Source: Acidaminobacter sp.
GTDB taxonomy: Bacteria > Bacillota_A > Clostridia > Peptostreptococcales > Acidaminobacteraceae
Direction of reading: 5' to 3'
Assembly (NCBI GenBank): GCA_009881125.1
Contig: WXFH01000015.1
Span: 1-52,963 of the forward strand
Length of the DNA: 52,963 nucleotides
Shown here: positions 1 to 8,121 of the stretch, in pieces
How the letters are laid out: each line of letters opens with the position of its first letter
Numbering within the stretch: position 1 is the first letter of the stretch
Made by a program: the position numbers and the translations under genes
Notes under the pieces: generated by a model
What the model was told of the DNA's origin: nothing
The model's database searches: none
What the model saw: only the letters and a program-made list of their open reading frames with translations

Positions 1-353
1 TCCATGAAGAAGGACAGCAGTTTCTCAACCAGTCCCAACCCCGCCGCAATCAACCCCAGCCGCCATACTTTTTCCAGCAGCGCCTCAACCTGGTGGGTAC
101 GCGTCACGCTGTTCTGCAGAAAAATGGTCCAACCCAGATAAAATAAGATGCCAAAGGACACCAGAATCTCCCTGAGGGAGTGATTGTAGATCCCGGTCAA
201 CAGAGCCCAATTAAAAAGAAGTGCTATGCCGATGGTCATTGGCGTCAGCCAAATCGTCATTTTCTTTCGGTAGGCAGCCATGGCCGCGCCAACGGCAGGG
301 ATCCAGGCTGTAAAAGGTGAGAATAATATAAGTGCAATCCAAGTACGGTCCAT
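1..353 (-). CDS. Partial multi-pass membrane protein (N-terminal part, runs off the window)
   Basis: Reading the minus strand from the ATG at 353 gives about 117 codons without a stop, reaching base 1, so the gene continues outside the window. A GGAG motif at 364-361 stands 7 bases before the ATG and supports this start. The visible protein has several hydrophobic stretches (LIALILFSPF-like N terminus, a segment around residues 35-50, another around 65-80) separated by short polar loops. That is compatible with a polytopic inner-membrane protein, possibly of the O-antigen ligase/polymerase type, but the conserved part of such proteins would lie outside the window. The family call is a guess; that it is a membrane protein gene is fairly secure. 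Confidence 0.6.
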   Translation of the reverse strand, partial: MDRTWIALILFSPFTAWIPAVGAAMAAYRKKMTIWLTPMTIGIALLFNWALLTGIYNHSLREILVSFGILFYLGWTIFLQNSVTRTHQVEALLEKVWRLGLIAAGLGLVEKLLSFFM

Positions 354-476
354 ATCATATCTCCTGTCAAATGAATTCCCTTCAAGATTCTAGCACATCT
401 GTGGGCTGAATCAAGTGGCATAGCCAAATTGTAATCAGTTGACGCGGCAATCTGATGAAAATGATGAGAAGAAGTT

Positions 477-489
477 GGTGTCAGACACC
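477..489. repeat. Short palindromic repeat, GGTGTC-A-GACACC
   Basis: A 13-base palindrome in the gap between the partial membrane protein gene and the alpha/beta hydrolase gene. The same core (GGTGTC, one base, GACACC) occurs twice more at the right end of the window (52909-52923 and 52945-52959), so it belongs to a small dispersed repeat family. The rest of the 354-608 gap shows nothing else I can name. Confidence 0.5.
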
Positions 490-608
490 GGCTTCAATTC
501 GGCAAAATCACTGTGTCAATTTCAGATCTGCGAGTTCTGCGATGATGAATTTCGAGGGGAATGTGGTAGAATGGTAACAGCTGAAAAAATCGAAAGGAGC
601 GGTCTGGC

Positions 609-1334
609 ATGTCACACAAAAATGCATCACCTCAACAAGCGCCGGCCGTTCTCCTCCTTCATGGCTTTGGCGGCGGCCCCTGGGAGGTTGAACCCTTGGC
701 GGAAGCCCTCAGAGCCGAGGGCTGTCTGGTTGCAGCGCCGACCATCCGCGGTCTGTCCGGAAGCAGTCGAAGAGAGATGGGACGCCACTCCTATGAGGAC
801 TGGATCAATGCCGCAGAGCAAGCCTACAAGGCCCTCAGAAAACAATCAGACAACATTGTTCTGGCCGGGTTTTCCACGGGAGGTCTGATCGCAGTGCATC
901 TCGCACTGAACTATAAACCAGCGGCACTCATCTTCATGAGCGTTCCCGTCAGACACTGGGATCTGAAGCGGGTGATGGCCAATTTAACAGAGGACTGGAG
1001 GCGGAGCCGCGCTGACCATTTGCGCTATTATATGAAAAGTACCGTCAAATTCCCGTTAAGAGCCCTGCTTGAGTTTAAACGCATTCAAATCAGGACAAAG
1101 TCCAGGTTTGGTCAGCTGAGTTGCCCAAGTCTCATTTTACAGGGACTGGATGACGACACCGTCCACTGGAAAAGCGCAGAACAGATCAAAAAAGGCCTTC
1201 GCAGCATTAATCCCAATCCTGAAGTGACCCTTGAATATTTCGAACCGGCCGGCCATGTCTTGCTCCATGGACCAGCCAGCCGCCAAGTCATCCTGCGAAT
1301 ATTGAAGTTCCTTCAGGATTCGTGTATTTTGTAA
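609..1334 (+). CDS. Alpha/beta hydrolase, carboxylesterase/lipase-like
   Basis: A 241-residue cytoplasmic enzyme of the alpha/beta hydrolase fold, resembling the Est30-type carboxylesterases of Firmicutes that cleave short-chain esters. The oxyanion-hole stretch LLLHGFGGGP lies near residues 16-25, the nucleophile elbow GFSTGG near residue 95, an acidic residue in LDDDTVH, and the final histidine in AGHVLLH near the C terminus, so the full Ser-Asp-His triad is present. The start is the ATG preceded by GAAAGGAG with 9 bases between. There is no signal peptide. It stands alone, not tightly linked to the kinase downstream. The natural substrate cannot be told from sequence. Confidence 0.85.
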   Translation: MSHKNASPQQAPAVLLLHGFGGGPWEVEPLAEALRAEGCLVAAPTIRGLSGSSRREMGRHSYEDWINAAEQAYKALRKQSDNIVLAGFSTGGLIAVHLALNYKPAALIFMSVPVRHWDLKRVMANLTEDWRRSRADHLRYYMKSTVKFPLRALLEFKRIQIRTKSRFGQLSCPSLILQGLDDDTVHWKSAEQIKKGLRSINPNPEVTLEYFEPAGHVLLHGPASRQVILRILKFLQDSCIL

Positions 1335-1417
1335 ATAACAGAAGAAAAGTGATAAAGCAGCTTAAATAACCGCTTATTTTGAAAATGCAAAATCAGGAGC
1401 CAAAGGAGGACCTCGCC

Positions 1418-2674
1418 GTGATCCCGAGCCGAAAACCTAAGCTCAGAACCTATCTCTTGTTAATGGCGGTCGTTGCCTTCTTTGGCCAAATCTATTTCTA
1501 CCCGTTTCAGTCTACCTTCAGGTTTTCTGCGGGCGTTTTGGCGCTGAGCCTGATTTTTCTTATACGGGAGGATACTTCTGAAATAGGGACAGCTGCCTTA
1601 TCCGCCGGCGCTATTGTCGTGCTCAGAACTGCCATACGTCTGTATCTGACAGAACTGCCGTTTCTGGATTTGGTCATAGAAAACCTGCCTGCGGGCGTGT
1701 ACTACCTTTCCTTTGGAATCCTGGCAAAGGTGCTGCGCCTCAGGTCCAGGAAAGAACAGCCGTTTTTGACCATGGCAACCCTGGCTGTTGTGGACATAAC
1801 CTGTAACCTCATAGAAGCCCTTGTAGGCGGAACGAATATTGTGAATCTGAGCGTGCTTATTGTGAGCATAGGCATAGCGCGCAGTATTTTAGCCTATTTT
1901 GTCTACTTCCTGTACCGAAGCCAGGAGCTTCTGATTATGAAACGGGAGCACCAGAAGCGGTACGCCCAGTTGAACGCGGTCATGGCCAACATTCAGGCGG
2001 AATTGTTTTACCTGAAGAAGTCCATGGGCGAGATCGAAAGCGTCATGAGCCGCAGTCACGGCCTGTACGAGGCCCACAAGGACAATCCCGGCGTGCGGGA
2101 TGAGGCGCTGACCATAGCCCGGGATGTCCACGAGATTAAGAAGGATTACTACCGGGTGCTGCGGGGTTTTGAGAGCCTGGTCAAGAATTTCGAGAAGGAC
2201 GGGGCCATGAGTCTGAAGGACATTGCGTCCATCATTGAGATCAACGCCCGGCGGATTCTGGAGGAAATGGGCAGTGCCATCACTTTCAGGCTTGAGGTAG
2301 GGAACTCGATCCAGGTCAAACACTATCACAGCGTGTTCACCATCCTCAACAACCTGATCGTGAACGCCATGGACGCCTGCGGCAAAGAGGGTGACATTAT
2401 GGTGACCCTGGATGTCGACTTGGAAGCACAAGTGGCGCGTTTCATGGTTCGGGACACAGGTGAGGGTATTGAGGACTACGTGCTGCCGGTGCTTTTTACG
2501 CCTGGCTTCACGACGAAATACAACGAAGAGACTGGGGCAGCCTCGACGGGCATTGGGCTCTCCCATGTGAAAAATTTGCTGGATACACTGGGCGGACGCA
2601 TTGACATTGAAACTGAAGTGGGTAAAGGCACCGCATTTATTCTGACGATCCCACGTCAGGCACTGGAGGAATAG
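1418..2674 (+). CDS. Sensor histidine kinase, GlnK/YcbA-like, membrane-anchored
   Basis: Sensor kinase paired with the regulator that starts 3 bases after its stop. The N-terminal third (about residues 10-165) is a run of hydrophobic segments, probably six membrane helices. A helical stretch follows with a candidate phospho-acceptor histidine in DVHEIKKDY, then a GHKL ATPase domain with N box NNLIVNAMDA, G1 box DTGEGI and G2 box STGIGLSHVKN. The open frame extends back to a TTG at 1379, but AGGAGG at 1405-1410 lies 7 bases before the GTG at 1418, so I take 1418 as the start (418 residues). The YcbB-type regulator beside it points to the B. subtilis GlnK-GlnL type, which responds to glutamine; the ligand here is inferred only. 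Confidence 0.85.
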   Translation: MIPSRKPKLRTYLLLMAVVAFFGQIYFYPFQSTFRFSAGVLALSLIFLIREDTSEIGTAALSAGAIVVLRTAIRLYLTELPFLDLVIENLPAGVYYLSFGILAKVLRLRSRKEQPFLTMATLAVVDITCNLIEALVGGTNIVNLSVLIVSIGIARSILAYFVYFLYRSQELLIMKREHQKRYAQLNAVMANIQAELFYLKKSMGEIESVMSRSHGLYEAHKDNPGVRDEALTIARDVHEIKKDYYRVLRGFESLVKNFEKDGAMSLKDIASIIEINARRILEEMGSAITFRLEVGNSIQVKHYHSVFTILNNLIVNAMDACGKEGDIMVTLDVDLEAQVARFMVRDTGEGIEDYVLPVLFTPGFTTKYNEETGAASTGIGLSHVKNLLDTLGGRIDIETEVGKGTAFILTIPRQALEE

Positions 2675-2677
2675 GTC

Positions 2678-3601
2678 ATGTCGCAATCGCAAAACGAGTT
2701 GTTTTCCGGGATGGGCGCCCAGAACCAGGTGCCCCACACCTTTATGATTATCGATGACGATCCCAGCGTTCGAGTGATGCTCCGGCAGATCATCGAAAAA
2801 AACCAGCTGGGCAGAGTCGTGGCAGATCTGTCCTCCGGCACCCATGCAGCGGAAGAGATTGCGTTCTATCACCCGGACATGGTGCTGATCGACTATCTGC
2901 TCCCGGGCGTGGATGGGGTCGCCGTGATGGAGGCCGCACTGCGGCAGGGATATAAGGGCAAATTCATCATGATTTCTCAAGTAGAGGATGAGCCGATGGT
3001 CTCAAAAGCCTACACCGCCGGCATAGTCTTCTTCATTGGGAAACCCGTCAACCGGATCGAGGTGATCAACGTCATCCGGGGCGTAGCACACAACCTCGAG
3101 CTCGAGCGTTCCATGTCCCTGATTCAGAACGCCCTTCAGTTTGTGGGGCGTGCTCAGGCCCAGTCGGCAACTCAGCCGCAGGATCCAAGCGCAAGGCTCA
3201 CAGCCATTTATTCTGACTTAGGCATCGTAGGCGACAGCGGCTGCAAGGACTTGACGCGGCTCATCATGCGGATCAGTCAGTCTTCAGCCTCTGGTACCTA
3301 CCAACTCCAGGAAATTTATAAGGAGATCGCTGAGGCAGAGTTGGGAACAGAAGGCAGCGCGGTCAATACCCGGGCAGTTGAACAGCGGATTCGCAGGACC
3401 ATTCAGAAGGCTCTGGCCAATTTGGCAGCGCTGGGTCAGGAGGATCCTTACAACACCAAGTTTACGGAATACGGCACCCTTCTTTTTGATTTCCCTCAGG
3501 TCAGGCAGGAGATGAAATATCTTGACGGACTGACCAAAGAGCGGGGGAAGGTCAGCATAAAGAAATTTGTGGAAGGGGTTATTTCGAAGCTTGGAGGATA
3601 G
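2678..3601 (+). CDS. Response regulator with YcbB-type output domain, GlnL-like
   Basis: A 307-residue response regulator. The receiver domain (about residues 20-140) has the acidic pocket IIDDDP (D26-D28), the phospho-acceptor aspartate in VLIDYLLPGVDG (D72), the switch serine in MISQVED (S100) and the conserved lysine in IGKPVN (K122). After a short linker (about 145-165) comes a largely helical domain of about 140 residues that matches the YcbB DNA-binding domain of B. subtilis GlnL, which activates glutaminase and glutamine uptake genes. Receiver residues are seen; the output-domain assignment is by recognition. The gene is coupled to the kinase, with a GGAGG-type site overlapping the kinase stop. 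No glutaminase or glutamine transporter gene lies in the window. Confidence 0.85.
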   Translation: MSQSQNELFSGMGAQNQVPHTFMIIDDDPSVRVMLRQIIEKNQLGRVVADLSSGTHAAEEIAFYHPDMVLIDYLLPGVDGVAVMEAALRQGYKGKFIMISQVEDEPMVSKAYTAGIVFFIGKPVNRIEVINVIRGVAHNLELERSMSLIQNALQFVGRAQAQSATQPQDPSARLTAIYSDLGIVGDSGCKDLTRLIMRISQSSASGTYQLQEIYKEIAEAELGTEGSAVNTRAVEQRIRRTIQKALANLAALGQEDPYNTKFTEYGTLLFDFPQVRQEMKYLDGLTKERGKVSIKKFVEGVISKLGG

Positions 3602-3766
3602 GGGTTGTCAGGGCAGTGTATGGAGAAAGTGAATTAGGTTGTGTGCAATCTGATTTAAGAGCTGCGATTTGCATATGACAATAACATTAATAAGTCGTTA
3701 AGGTTATATTTTCACTTGAGATGATCAGATCCATACGGTGAAGTTGATCAAAAATTAAAAATCAAA

Positions 3767-3804
3767 CAGGGATCATTTCTCAATAATAAGAGGTTTGATC
3801 CCTG
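3767..3804. terminator. Hairpin, probable terminator of the glnK/glnL-like operon
   Basis: CAGGGATCA pairs with TGATCCCTG (9 base pairs). After two mismatches an inner CTC/GAG stem closes an 8-base loop. The 3' flank is only moderately T-rich, so this is a weaker intrinsic terminator candidate on either strand; an operator or a processed RNA structure is also possible. Confidence 0.4.
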
Positions 3805-3917
3805 ATTCATTTGTGTATCGATGAAGTGTCAAATGTCTCTGTCGATGGTCATTTGATTTCTTCACACCTCAAAACACATAATCGAACCATTATAATGCCT
3901 GATTAACGCTTCCTCAT

Positions 3918-3945
3918 TTGAATATATTTCATCCCGACCTATTCT
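3918..3945 (+). promoter_or_regulatory. Candidate sigma-A promoter for DUF4438-LUD genes
   Basis: TTGAAT and TATTCT separated by 16 bases, about 85 bases before the DUF4438 start. The match to TTGACA/TATAAT is partial (4 of 6 at each box), so this is tentative. Confidence 0.3.
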
Positions 3946-4030
3946 TTTTCACGGTAATTTTGTTTAAAATGGAATCAGAATCCAATACTGACACTGACAC
4001 TGGCAAACTGACGAACCAGGGAGGATCTGC

Positions 4031-4882
4031 ATGCTTAAAACCAACAAAAAAAGCGTCGTTGCACAGGCCGTAATGGGGAAGATCCATCATCCCATCAATA
4101 CGAAGACCTTTAGGATTAATCAGAATGGCGAGGCTATGATTTTGCCATCGACAGGGTCGATTACTTATGGCATTCATGTGGGGGACCCGGCCTTTGGGCT
4201 GGCGGGGGATCACATTGAACCCAGCGTCTCCATCCGCAATGAAATTACAGCGGAAAATGATGCTCTGATGGTGCTGTCCTGTCTGGGAAATCAGGCCAAA
4301 GTCGTGACGGGGGACGCGAAGGGGGAGACCGGCTACGTTTTGGGCGCCCACGGCGGGATTGAACACGTCATTGTCGAATTTTCAGAAGAGACCATGGAGA
4401 AACTCGCTATAGACGATAAAATTCAGATCAAAGGCTGCGGACAAGGACTGAAACTGCTGGATTTTCCTGAGGTCACCGTCATGAATATGGATCCTGAACT
4501 GCTCGAGCGCATGGATCTCAAAACCGAAGGCGGCGTCATTGAGTTTCCGGTGGCGGCTATTGTACCGGCACACCTGATGGGCTCCGGCATAGGTTCAGCC
4601 CATGCCTTTACCGGGGATTATGACATCATGACTCAGGATGAAGAGGTCATCAGGACACTGGGCATTGATACCCTCAGATTTGGAGACTTTGTCGTGCTTC
4701 AGGACTGCGACAATACTTTTGGAAGGGCCTATTTAAAGGGATCTGTCAGCGTCGGTGTTGTCGTTCACAGCGACTGTGTTAAAATGGGTCATGGCCCGGG
4801 TATAATGATCCTGATGACCAGCAAAAAGCCATTGATTCGCGGCGTGATCCGGGATCGATGCAATGTGAAGGATTATATTTAG
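4031..4882 (+). CDS. DUF4438 domain-containing protein
   Basis: A 283-residue soluble protein that I recognise as the DUF4438 family, found in Thermotogae and anaerobic Firmicutes; its function is unknown. It has glycine-rich, largely beta segments such as YGIHVGDPAFGL and GYVLGAHGG, and a C-terminal part with VVHSDCVKMGHGPGI, which carries conserved-looking Asp/Cys/His residues. Length is normal for the family. The start follows GGGAGG by 7 bases. The LUD-domain gene begins 28 bases downstream, so the two are probably co-transcribed. No signal peptide or membrane segment is seen. Confidence 0.8.
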   Translation: MLKTNKKSVVAQAVMGKIHHPINTKTFRINQNGEAMILPSTGSITYGIHVGDPAFGLAGDHIEPSVSIRNEITAENDALMVLSCLGNQAKVVTGDAKGETGYVLGAHGGIEHVIVEFSEETMEKLAIDDKIQIKGCGQGLKLLDFPEVTVMNMDPELLERMDLKTEGGVIEFPVAAIVPAHLMGSGIGSAHAFTGDYDIMTQDEEVIRTLGIDTLRFGDFVVLQDCDNTFGRAYLKGSVSVGVVVHSDCVKMGHGPGIMILMTSKKPLIRGVIRDRCNVKDYI

Positions 4883-4910
4883 TAATCAAGACCGTGAGGA
4901 GGCGAATGAC

Positions 4911-5552
4911 ATGATTGAAATGATAACGAAAACACCGGAGGAAATGGGTGAAGCAGCGGTTGAGGCGCTGAAATCCAATCGCTTTGAAGCGGCTTACGTG
5001 CCGGGCGGGCATGAAGCGGTACGTCAGATTTTAAGCATGATCCCTGAAGGTGCTGTTGTGGGCATAGGCGGTTCTAAAACTATTGAATCCCTTGGGCTTT
5101 CGGAGCTCCTGAAAGACAGGGGCAATACGGTGTTGTGGCACAATGAGCCAGGTCTGACACCGGAGCAAAGCGCAGCCTACAGACATGGCCAGCTGTCCTG
5201 TGATGTTTTTCTGACCAGTGCCAATGCCATTACCATGAAGGGTGAAATTGTCAATCGTGATGGGGTTGGAAACCGTGTTGCGGCTATGATCTTTGGACCA
5301 AAGAAGGTCATCATTGTGGCAGGAGTGAACAAACTGGTGGAGAATCTCGACGCAGCTGAAGTCAGAATCAAGACCATTGCGGCGCCGCTGAACAACAAAA
5401 GGCTGAACCGTCCGAATCCGTGTGTAAAGACGGGAGTCTGTACGGATTGCAGCAGTCCGACCCGGATCTGCAATGTGACGACTATTTTGAATAAGAAGCC
5501 TTCGCTGACAGATATGACAGTGCTGATTGTTGGAGAAGAACTTGGATTCTAA
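4911..5552 (+). CDS. LUD domain protein (LutC/YkgG-like, lactate utilization family)
   Basis: A 213-residue stand-alone LUD-domain protein. GIGGSKTIESLG near residues 46-57 and LTSANAITMKGEIVNRDG near 102-119 are typical of the family's ligand-binding fold. A cysteine cluster near the C terminus (GVCTDCSSPTRICN) is common in clostridial members and might bind metal. Relatives act in lactate utilisation (LutC) or occur alone with unknown roles; no LutA or LutB partner is present here, so a lactate role is not supported. The start is an ATG with GAGGAGG upstream. It follows the DUF4438 gene closely. Confidence 0.85.
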   Translation: MIEMITKTPEEMGEAAVEALKSNRFEAAYVPGGHEAVRQILSMIPEGAVVGIGGSKTIESLGLSELLKDRGNTVLWHNEPGLTPEQSAAYRHGQLSCDVFLTSANAITMKGEIVNRDGVGNRVAAMIFGPKKVIIVAGVNKLVENLDAAEVRIKTIAAPLNNKRLNRPNPCVKTGVCTDCSSPTRICNVTTILNKKPSLTDMTVLIVGEELGF

Positions 5553-5592
5553 CCTTGAAGCGGATTAGTCGGTTCTATAGTTTTGAAATGAG

Positions 5593-6189
5593 GTGACTAT
5601 TCTGAGTGAACAATTAAGTAAACTGCGCGGCATGAAATGGACTTGGCTGGCTGTATGGCTGCTGATGTTTATGCTGGTCCTTTCGGGCTGCGGCGGGGCA
5701 CCGTTAACTACGGAGCCTGAGAGTGAAGCCCCTGAAGCTGTAGAGCAGCCGGCGGAAACAGAAATAGAAACCGAAGGTGAAGCAGTCGAAGAAACGCCAG
5801 CGCCTCTGACAGAACTGGAAGCGCTTTTAGCAGAAGCTGAAAGCTATGTTGAGGAAGGCGGCAGATATACCGCGCCGGAGGACGTCGCGGCTTACCTTCA
5901 CCTTTTCAATGAACTGCCGGAAAACTTTATCACCAAGCGGAAAGCGGCAGATCTTGGCTGGGAAAGCAATAAGGGAAATCTTTGGGACGTCACAGATGAA
6001 ATGAGCATTGGCGGGGACAACTTTGGCAACCGCGAGGGGCGCCTGCCTGACCAGGATAGCCGCCGATGGTATGAATGCGACGTCAGCTACGAGGGCGGCT
6101 ACCGCGGTGCTGAGCGACTTGTGTATTCCAATGACGGATTGATTTTCTACACGGATGACCACTACGAGACTTTTATCCAGTTCTATTGA
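5593..6189 (+). CDS. Barnase-type ribonuclease with lipoprotein signal
   Basis: The C-terminal ~110 residues follow barnase closely, with LPENFITK, SIGGDNFGNREG, LVYSNDGLIFYTDDHYETF. All catalytic positions known from barnase have counterparts: Lys27 (ITK), Arg59 (NREG), the general base Glu73 (WYE), Arg83 and Arg87 (GYRGAER) and the general acid His102 (DHYETF). Unlike secreted barnase, the N terminus is a signal sequence ending in the lipobox LSGC, then a ~40-residue linker rich in Glu and Pro, so the enzyme should be tethered outside the membrane. The start is unclear: GTG at 5593 gives the longest frame, and AGGTG just downstream would favour CTG 5602; the ATG at 5632 lacks a good site. 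Barstar follows. Confidence 0.9.
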   Translation: MTILSEQLSKLRGMKWTWLAVWLLMFMLVLSGCGGAPLTTEPESEAPEAVEQPAETEIETEGEAVEETPAPLTELEALLAEAESYVEEGGRYTAPEDVAAYLHLFNELPENFITKRKAADLGWESNKGNLWDVTDEMSIGGDNFGNREGRLPDQDSRRWYECDVSYEGGYRGAERLVYSNDGLIFYTDDHYETFIQFY

Positions 6190-6208
6190 GAGGAGCAGTG
6201 TTTGCCGG

Positions 6209-6529
6209 ATGTATGCTGAAAACGAGGTTCAACATGTGGTTTTGGATGGCGCGCTGATGACGTCGAGAGATACGGCGCATGCGCATCTCAAGCAGCAATT
6301 CGACTTTCCGGACTATTACGGCAATAATCTTGATGCGCTTTGGGATCTGCTCAGCACCTGGAGTGATCCGCTCATCATCCGTCTGATCCACAGTGAGGCG
6401 CTGTATCAAAGTCTTGGGGCCTATGGGGTTCAACTGATTTCCGTTTTTACGGACGCGATTCAGGAAAACTCAAAGATCCGGTTTGAGATTTCTCATGAGT
6501 CGGATTTTTTTGAAAATGTGATGTTGTAA
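6209..6529 (+). CDS. Barstar family ribonuclease inhibitor
   Basis: A 106-residue protein matching barstar, the cytoplasmic inhibitor that plugs the barnase active site. The key helix FPDYYGNNLDALWDLLSTW contains counterparts of barstar Tyr29, Asp35 and Asp39. It starts 20 bases after the barnase stop, so toxin and inhibitor form one unit. The frame is open upstream into barnase, but the ATG at 6209 is the first start that gives a normal barstar N terminus (VQHVVLDGALM). The site AGAGGAG at 6189-6195 is about 13 bases away, which is long and may mean modest translation. It should protect the cell from enzyme that folds before export. Confidence 0.88.
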   Translation: MYAENEVQHVVLDGALMTSRDTAHAHLKQQFDFPDYYGNNLDALWDLLSTWSDPLIIRLIHSEALYQSLGAYGVQLISVFTDAIQENSKIRFEISHESDFFENVML

Positions 6530-6580
6530 AGAAAAGATACTAAATATAAATAAAATGTTGATTCGCAGGAGGAAACCAGA

Positions 6581-7162
6581 ATGTCTCATATGCCAACCCG
6601 GGAAGAAGCCTGGGCACTACTTACAGAATATAATCAGGACGCCTATCTCCAAAAACATGCTATGGCAGTGGAGGGGGTCATGCGTTATTTCGCTAAGCAC
6701 TTAAATGAAGAAGATGTAGAATTCTGGGGCGTTGTCGGGCTGCTGCACGACCTGGATTTTGAAAAGTATCCGGAGGCCCACTGTGTCAAATCCCAGGAAA
6801 TCATGAGAGAACACGGCTTCGACGAGCGGTTGATTCGCGCTGCTGCCAGCCATGGTTATGGCCAGTGTGTCGATATTGCCCCGGAGCATCCTATGGAAAA
6901 AGTGCTGTTCACTATTGATGAGCTTACAGGCTTGATCCACGCCACTGCCCTCATGCGTCCCTCCAAGAGCGTCCTGGACATGGAGGTCAAATCCATAAAG
7001 AAAAAATACAAGACCCCAAGCTTTGCGGCAGGCGTCTCCAGAGACGTCATTGAAAAGGGCGCTGTCATGATGAACTGGACGCTGGACGACGTGATTCTGC
7101 ACACGCTGGAAGGCATGAAAACTGTGGCTGAGGAGATTGGCCTAGGCATGGCGCAGGCCTAA
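6581..7162 (+). CDS. HD domain phosphohydrolase-like protein
   Basis: A 193-residue single-domain HD protein. Metal-binding positions are visible in order: His in LQKHAMAVEG, the His-Asp pair in GLLHDLDFEKYPEAH, further His in AASHGYG, and Asp in IDELTGLIHA. Such stand-alone HDIG proteins are metal-dependent phosphohydrolases of nucleotides or related compounds; the substrate cannot be told. The start ATG is preceded by CAGGAGG with a good spacing. It is separated by about 50 bases from barstar and about 120 bases from the aldolase, so operon membership is uncertain. Confidence 0.85.
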   Translation: MSHMPTREEAWALLTEYNQDAYLQKHAMAVEGVMRYFAKHLNEEDVEFWGVVGLLHDLDFEKYPEAHCVKSQEIMREHGFDERLIRAAASHGYGQCVDIAPEHPMEKVLFTIDELTGLIHATALMRPSKSVLDMEVKSIKKKYKTPSFAAGVSRDVIEKGAVMMNWTLDDVILHTLEGMKTVAEEIGLGMAQA

Positions 7163-7281
7163 AACCTAAAACTTCTAATTGAACACGAACCTGCTGTCAT
7201 CCAAGTGTACTGGGTCACCGCTTCCTTTCAATTGGTTCGGAGGCGTCCATTTAACAGAGCGTCAGAGGAGGATGTCAAAAC

Positions 7282-8043
7282 ATGTTCCACAACACACTTA
7301 AGGCACGACTTAAGCAAGGAGAAGCGGCAGTCGGGATTTTCGCCGTCATGAATTCGCCGGACGTTATAGAAATATTGGGTCTGGCGGGCTTTGACTTTGC
7401 CATCATAGACTGTGAACATGGTCCCATGGGGCCGGAAAGTGCTCTGACCCTGATCCGGGCAGCTGAACGCAGAGGCCTGACGCCTATTGTCAGGGTGCCA
7501 AGCACTATGGAAAGCACCATCCTTCATTTTCTGGACATTGGCGCACACGGTATTCAAGTGCCCCAGGTCAACACCGCCGAGACAGCGGCGGCTGTTGTCA
7601 GGAACGCCAAGTACTATCCTGTCGGGCGGCGCGGTGTGGCGTTTATGAGGTCTTCGAACTATGGGATGACAGAGCCGGACCAATATTTCGCCAAGGCAAA
7701 TGAGGAAACCCTCATTGTCATCCACTGCGAGAACATTGAATGCCTCGAAAATCTGGATGAAATTTGTCAGAATCCGGAGATCGACGTCATCTTCGTAGGA
7801 CCTTACGACATGTCTCAATCCCTGGGTCTCACCGGACAGGTGAACCACGAGCGCGTCGAGGCAGCAGTTCAGAAGGCGCTTGAAATTACCCGGCGCCACG
7901 GCAAACTCTGCGGAACCATCGCTGGCAACGGAGAAATTGCAAGACAACGGATTGAGCAGGGCTTCAAATATGTGGCAATATCCCTGGACAGCGCTTTGTT
8001 CGCGGCGAAGTGTACACAAGAACTCAAAAAATGCCGTGGCTAA
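7282..8043 (+). CDS. HpcH/HpaI family aldolase
   Basis: A 253-residue class II (metal-dependent) aldolase of the HpaI/GarL family, which splits 2-keto-3-deoxy sugar acids or 4-hydroxy-2-ketoheptanedioate into pyruvate and an aldehyde. Visible signatures are VGIFAVMNSPDVIEILG at the N terminus, DCEHGPMGPE with the catalytic His, PIVRVPS with the pyruvate-contacting Arg, metal ligands Glu in IHCENIE and Asp in FVGPYDMSQSLG. Length is normal. The ATG is preceded by GAGGAGG. It lies 78 bases before the aldo/keto reductase gene, which could act on the aldehyde released; that link is inference. The exact substrate is not determined. Confidence 0.88.
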   Translation: MFHNTLKARLKQGEAAVGIFAVMNSPDVIEILGLAGFDFAIIDCEHGPMGPESALTLIRAAERRGLTPIVRVPSTMESTILHFLDIGAHGIQVPQVNTAETAAAVVRNAKYYPVGRRGVAFMRSSNYGMTEPDQYFAKANEETLIVIHCENIECLENLDEICQNPEIDVIFVGPYDMSQSLGLTGQVNHERVEAAVQKALEITRRHGKLCGTIAGNGEIARQRIEQGFKYVAISLDSALFAAKCTQELKKCRG

Positions 8044-8121
8044 CTAAACAGATCAGTGACAAACAAAAACTAAACAATTGACACAATTAGACGATAGACT
8101 AGTTGAGGAGGCGTTTAACCT

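Larger units (their letters stand above)
3602..4030. other. Intergenic region of 429 bases
   Basis: AT-rich gap between the GlnL-like regulator and the DUF4438 gene. It contains a long hairpin (3767-3804) and a possible promoter (3918-3945), both listed separately. I see no credible coding frame and no recognisable RNA gene in the remainder. Confidence 0.6.

Noticed and set aside
439..888. 149-codon plus-strand frame overlapping the first alpha/beta hydrolase
   Set aside because: It is in another frame of a gene with a complete catalytic triad and good ribosome site; its start lacks a site and it spans the palindromic repeat.
1889..2980. 363-codon open frame on the minus strand across the kinase and regulator genes
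   Set aside because: It is antisense to two well-supported genes with clear domain motifs, has no ribosome site, and its protein has no recognisable features.
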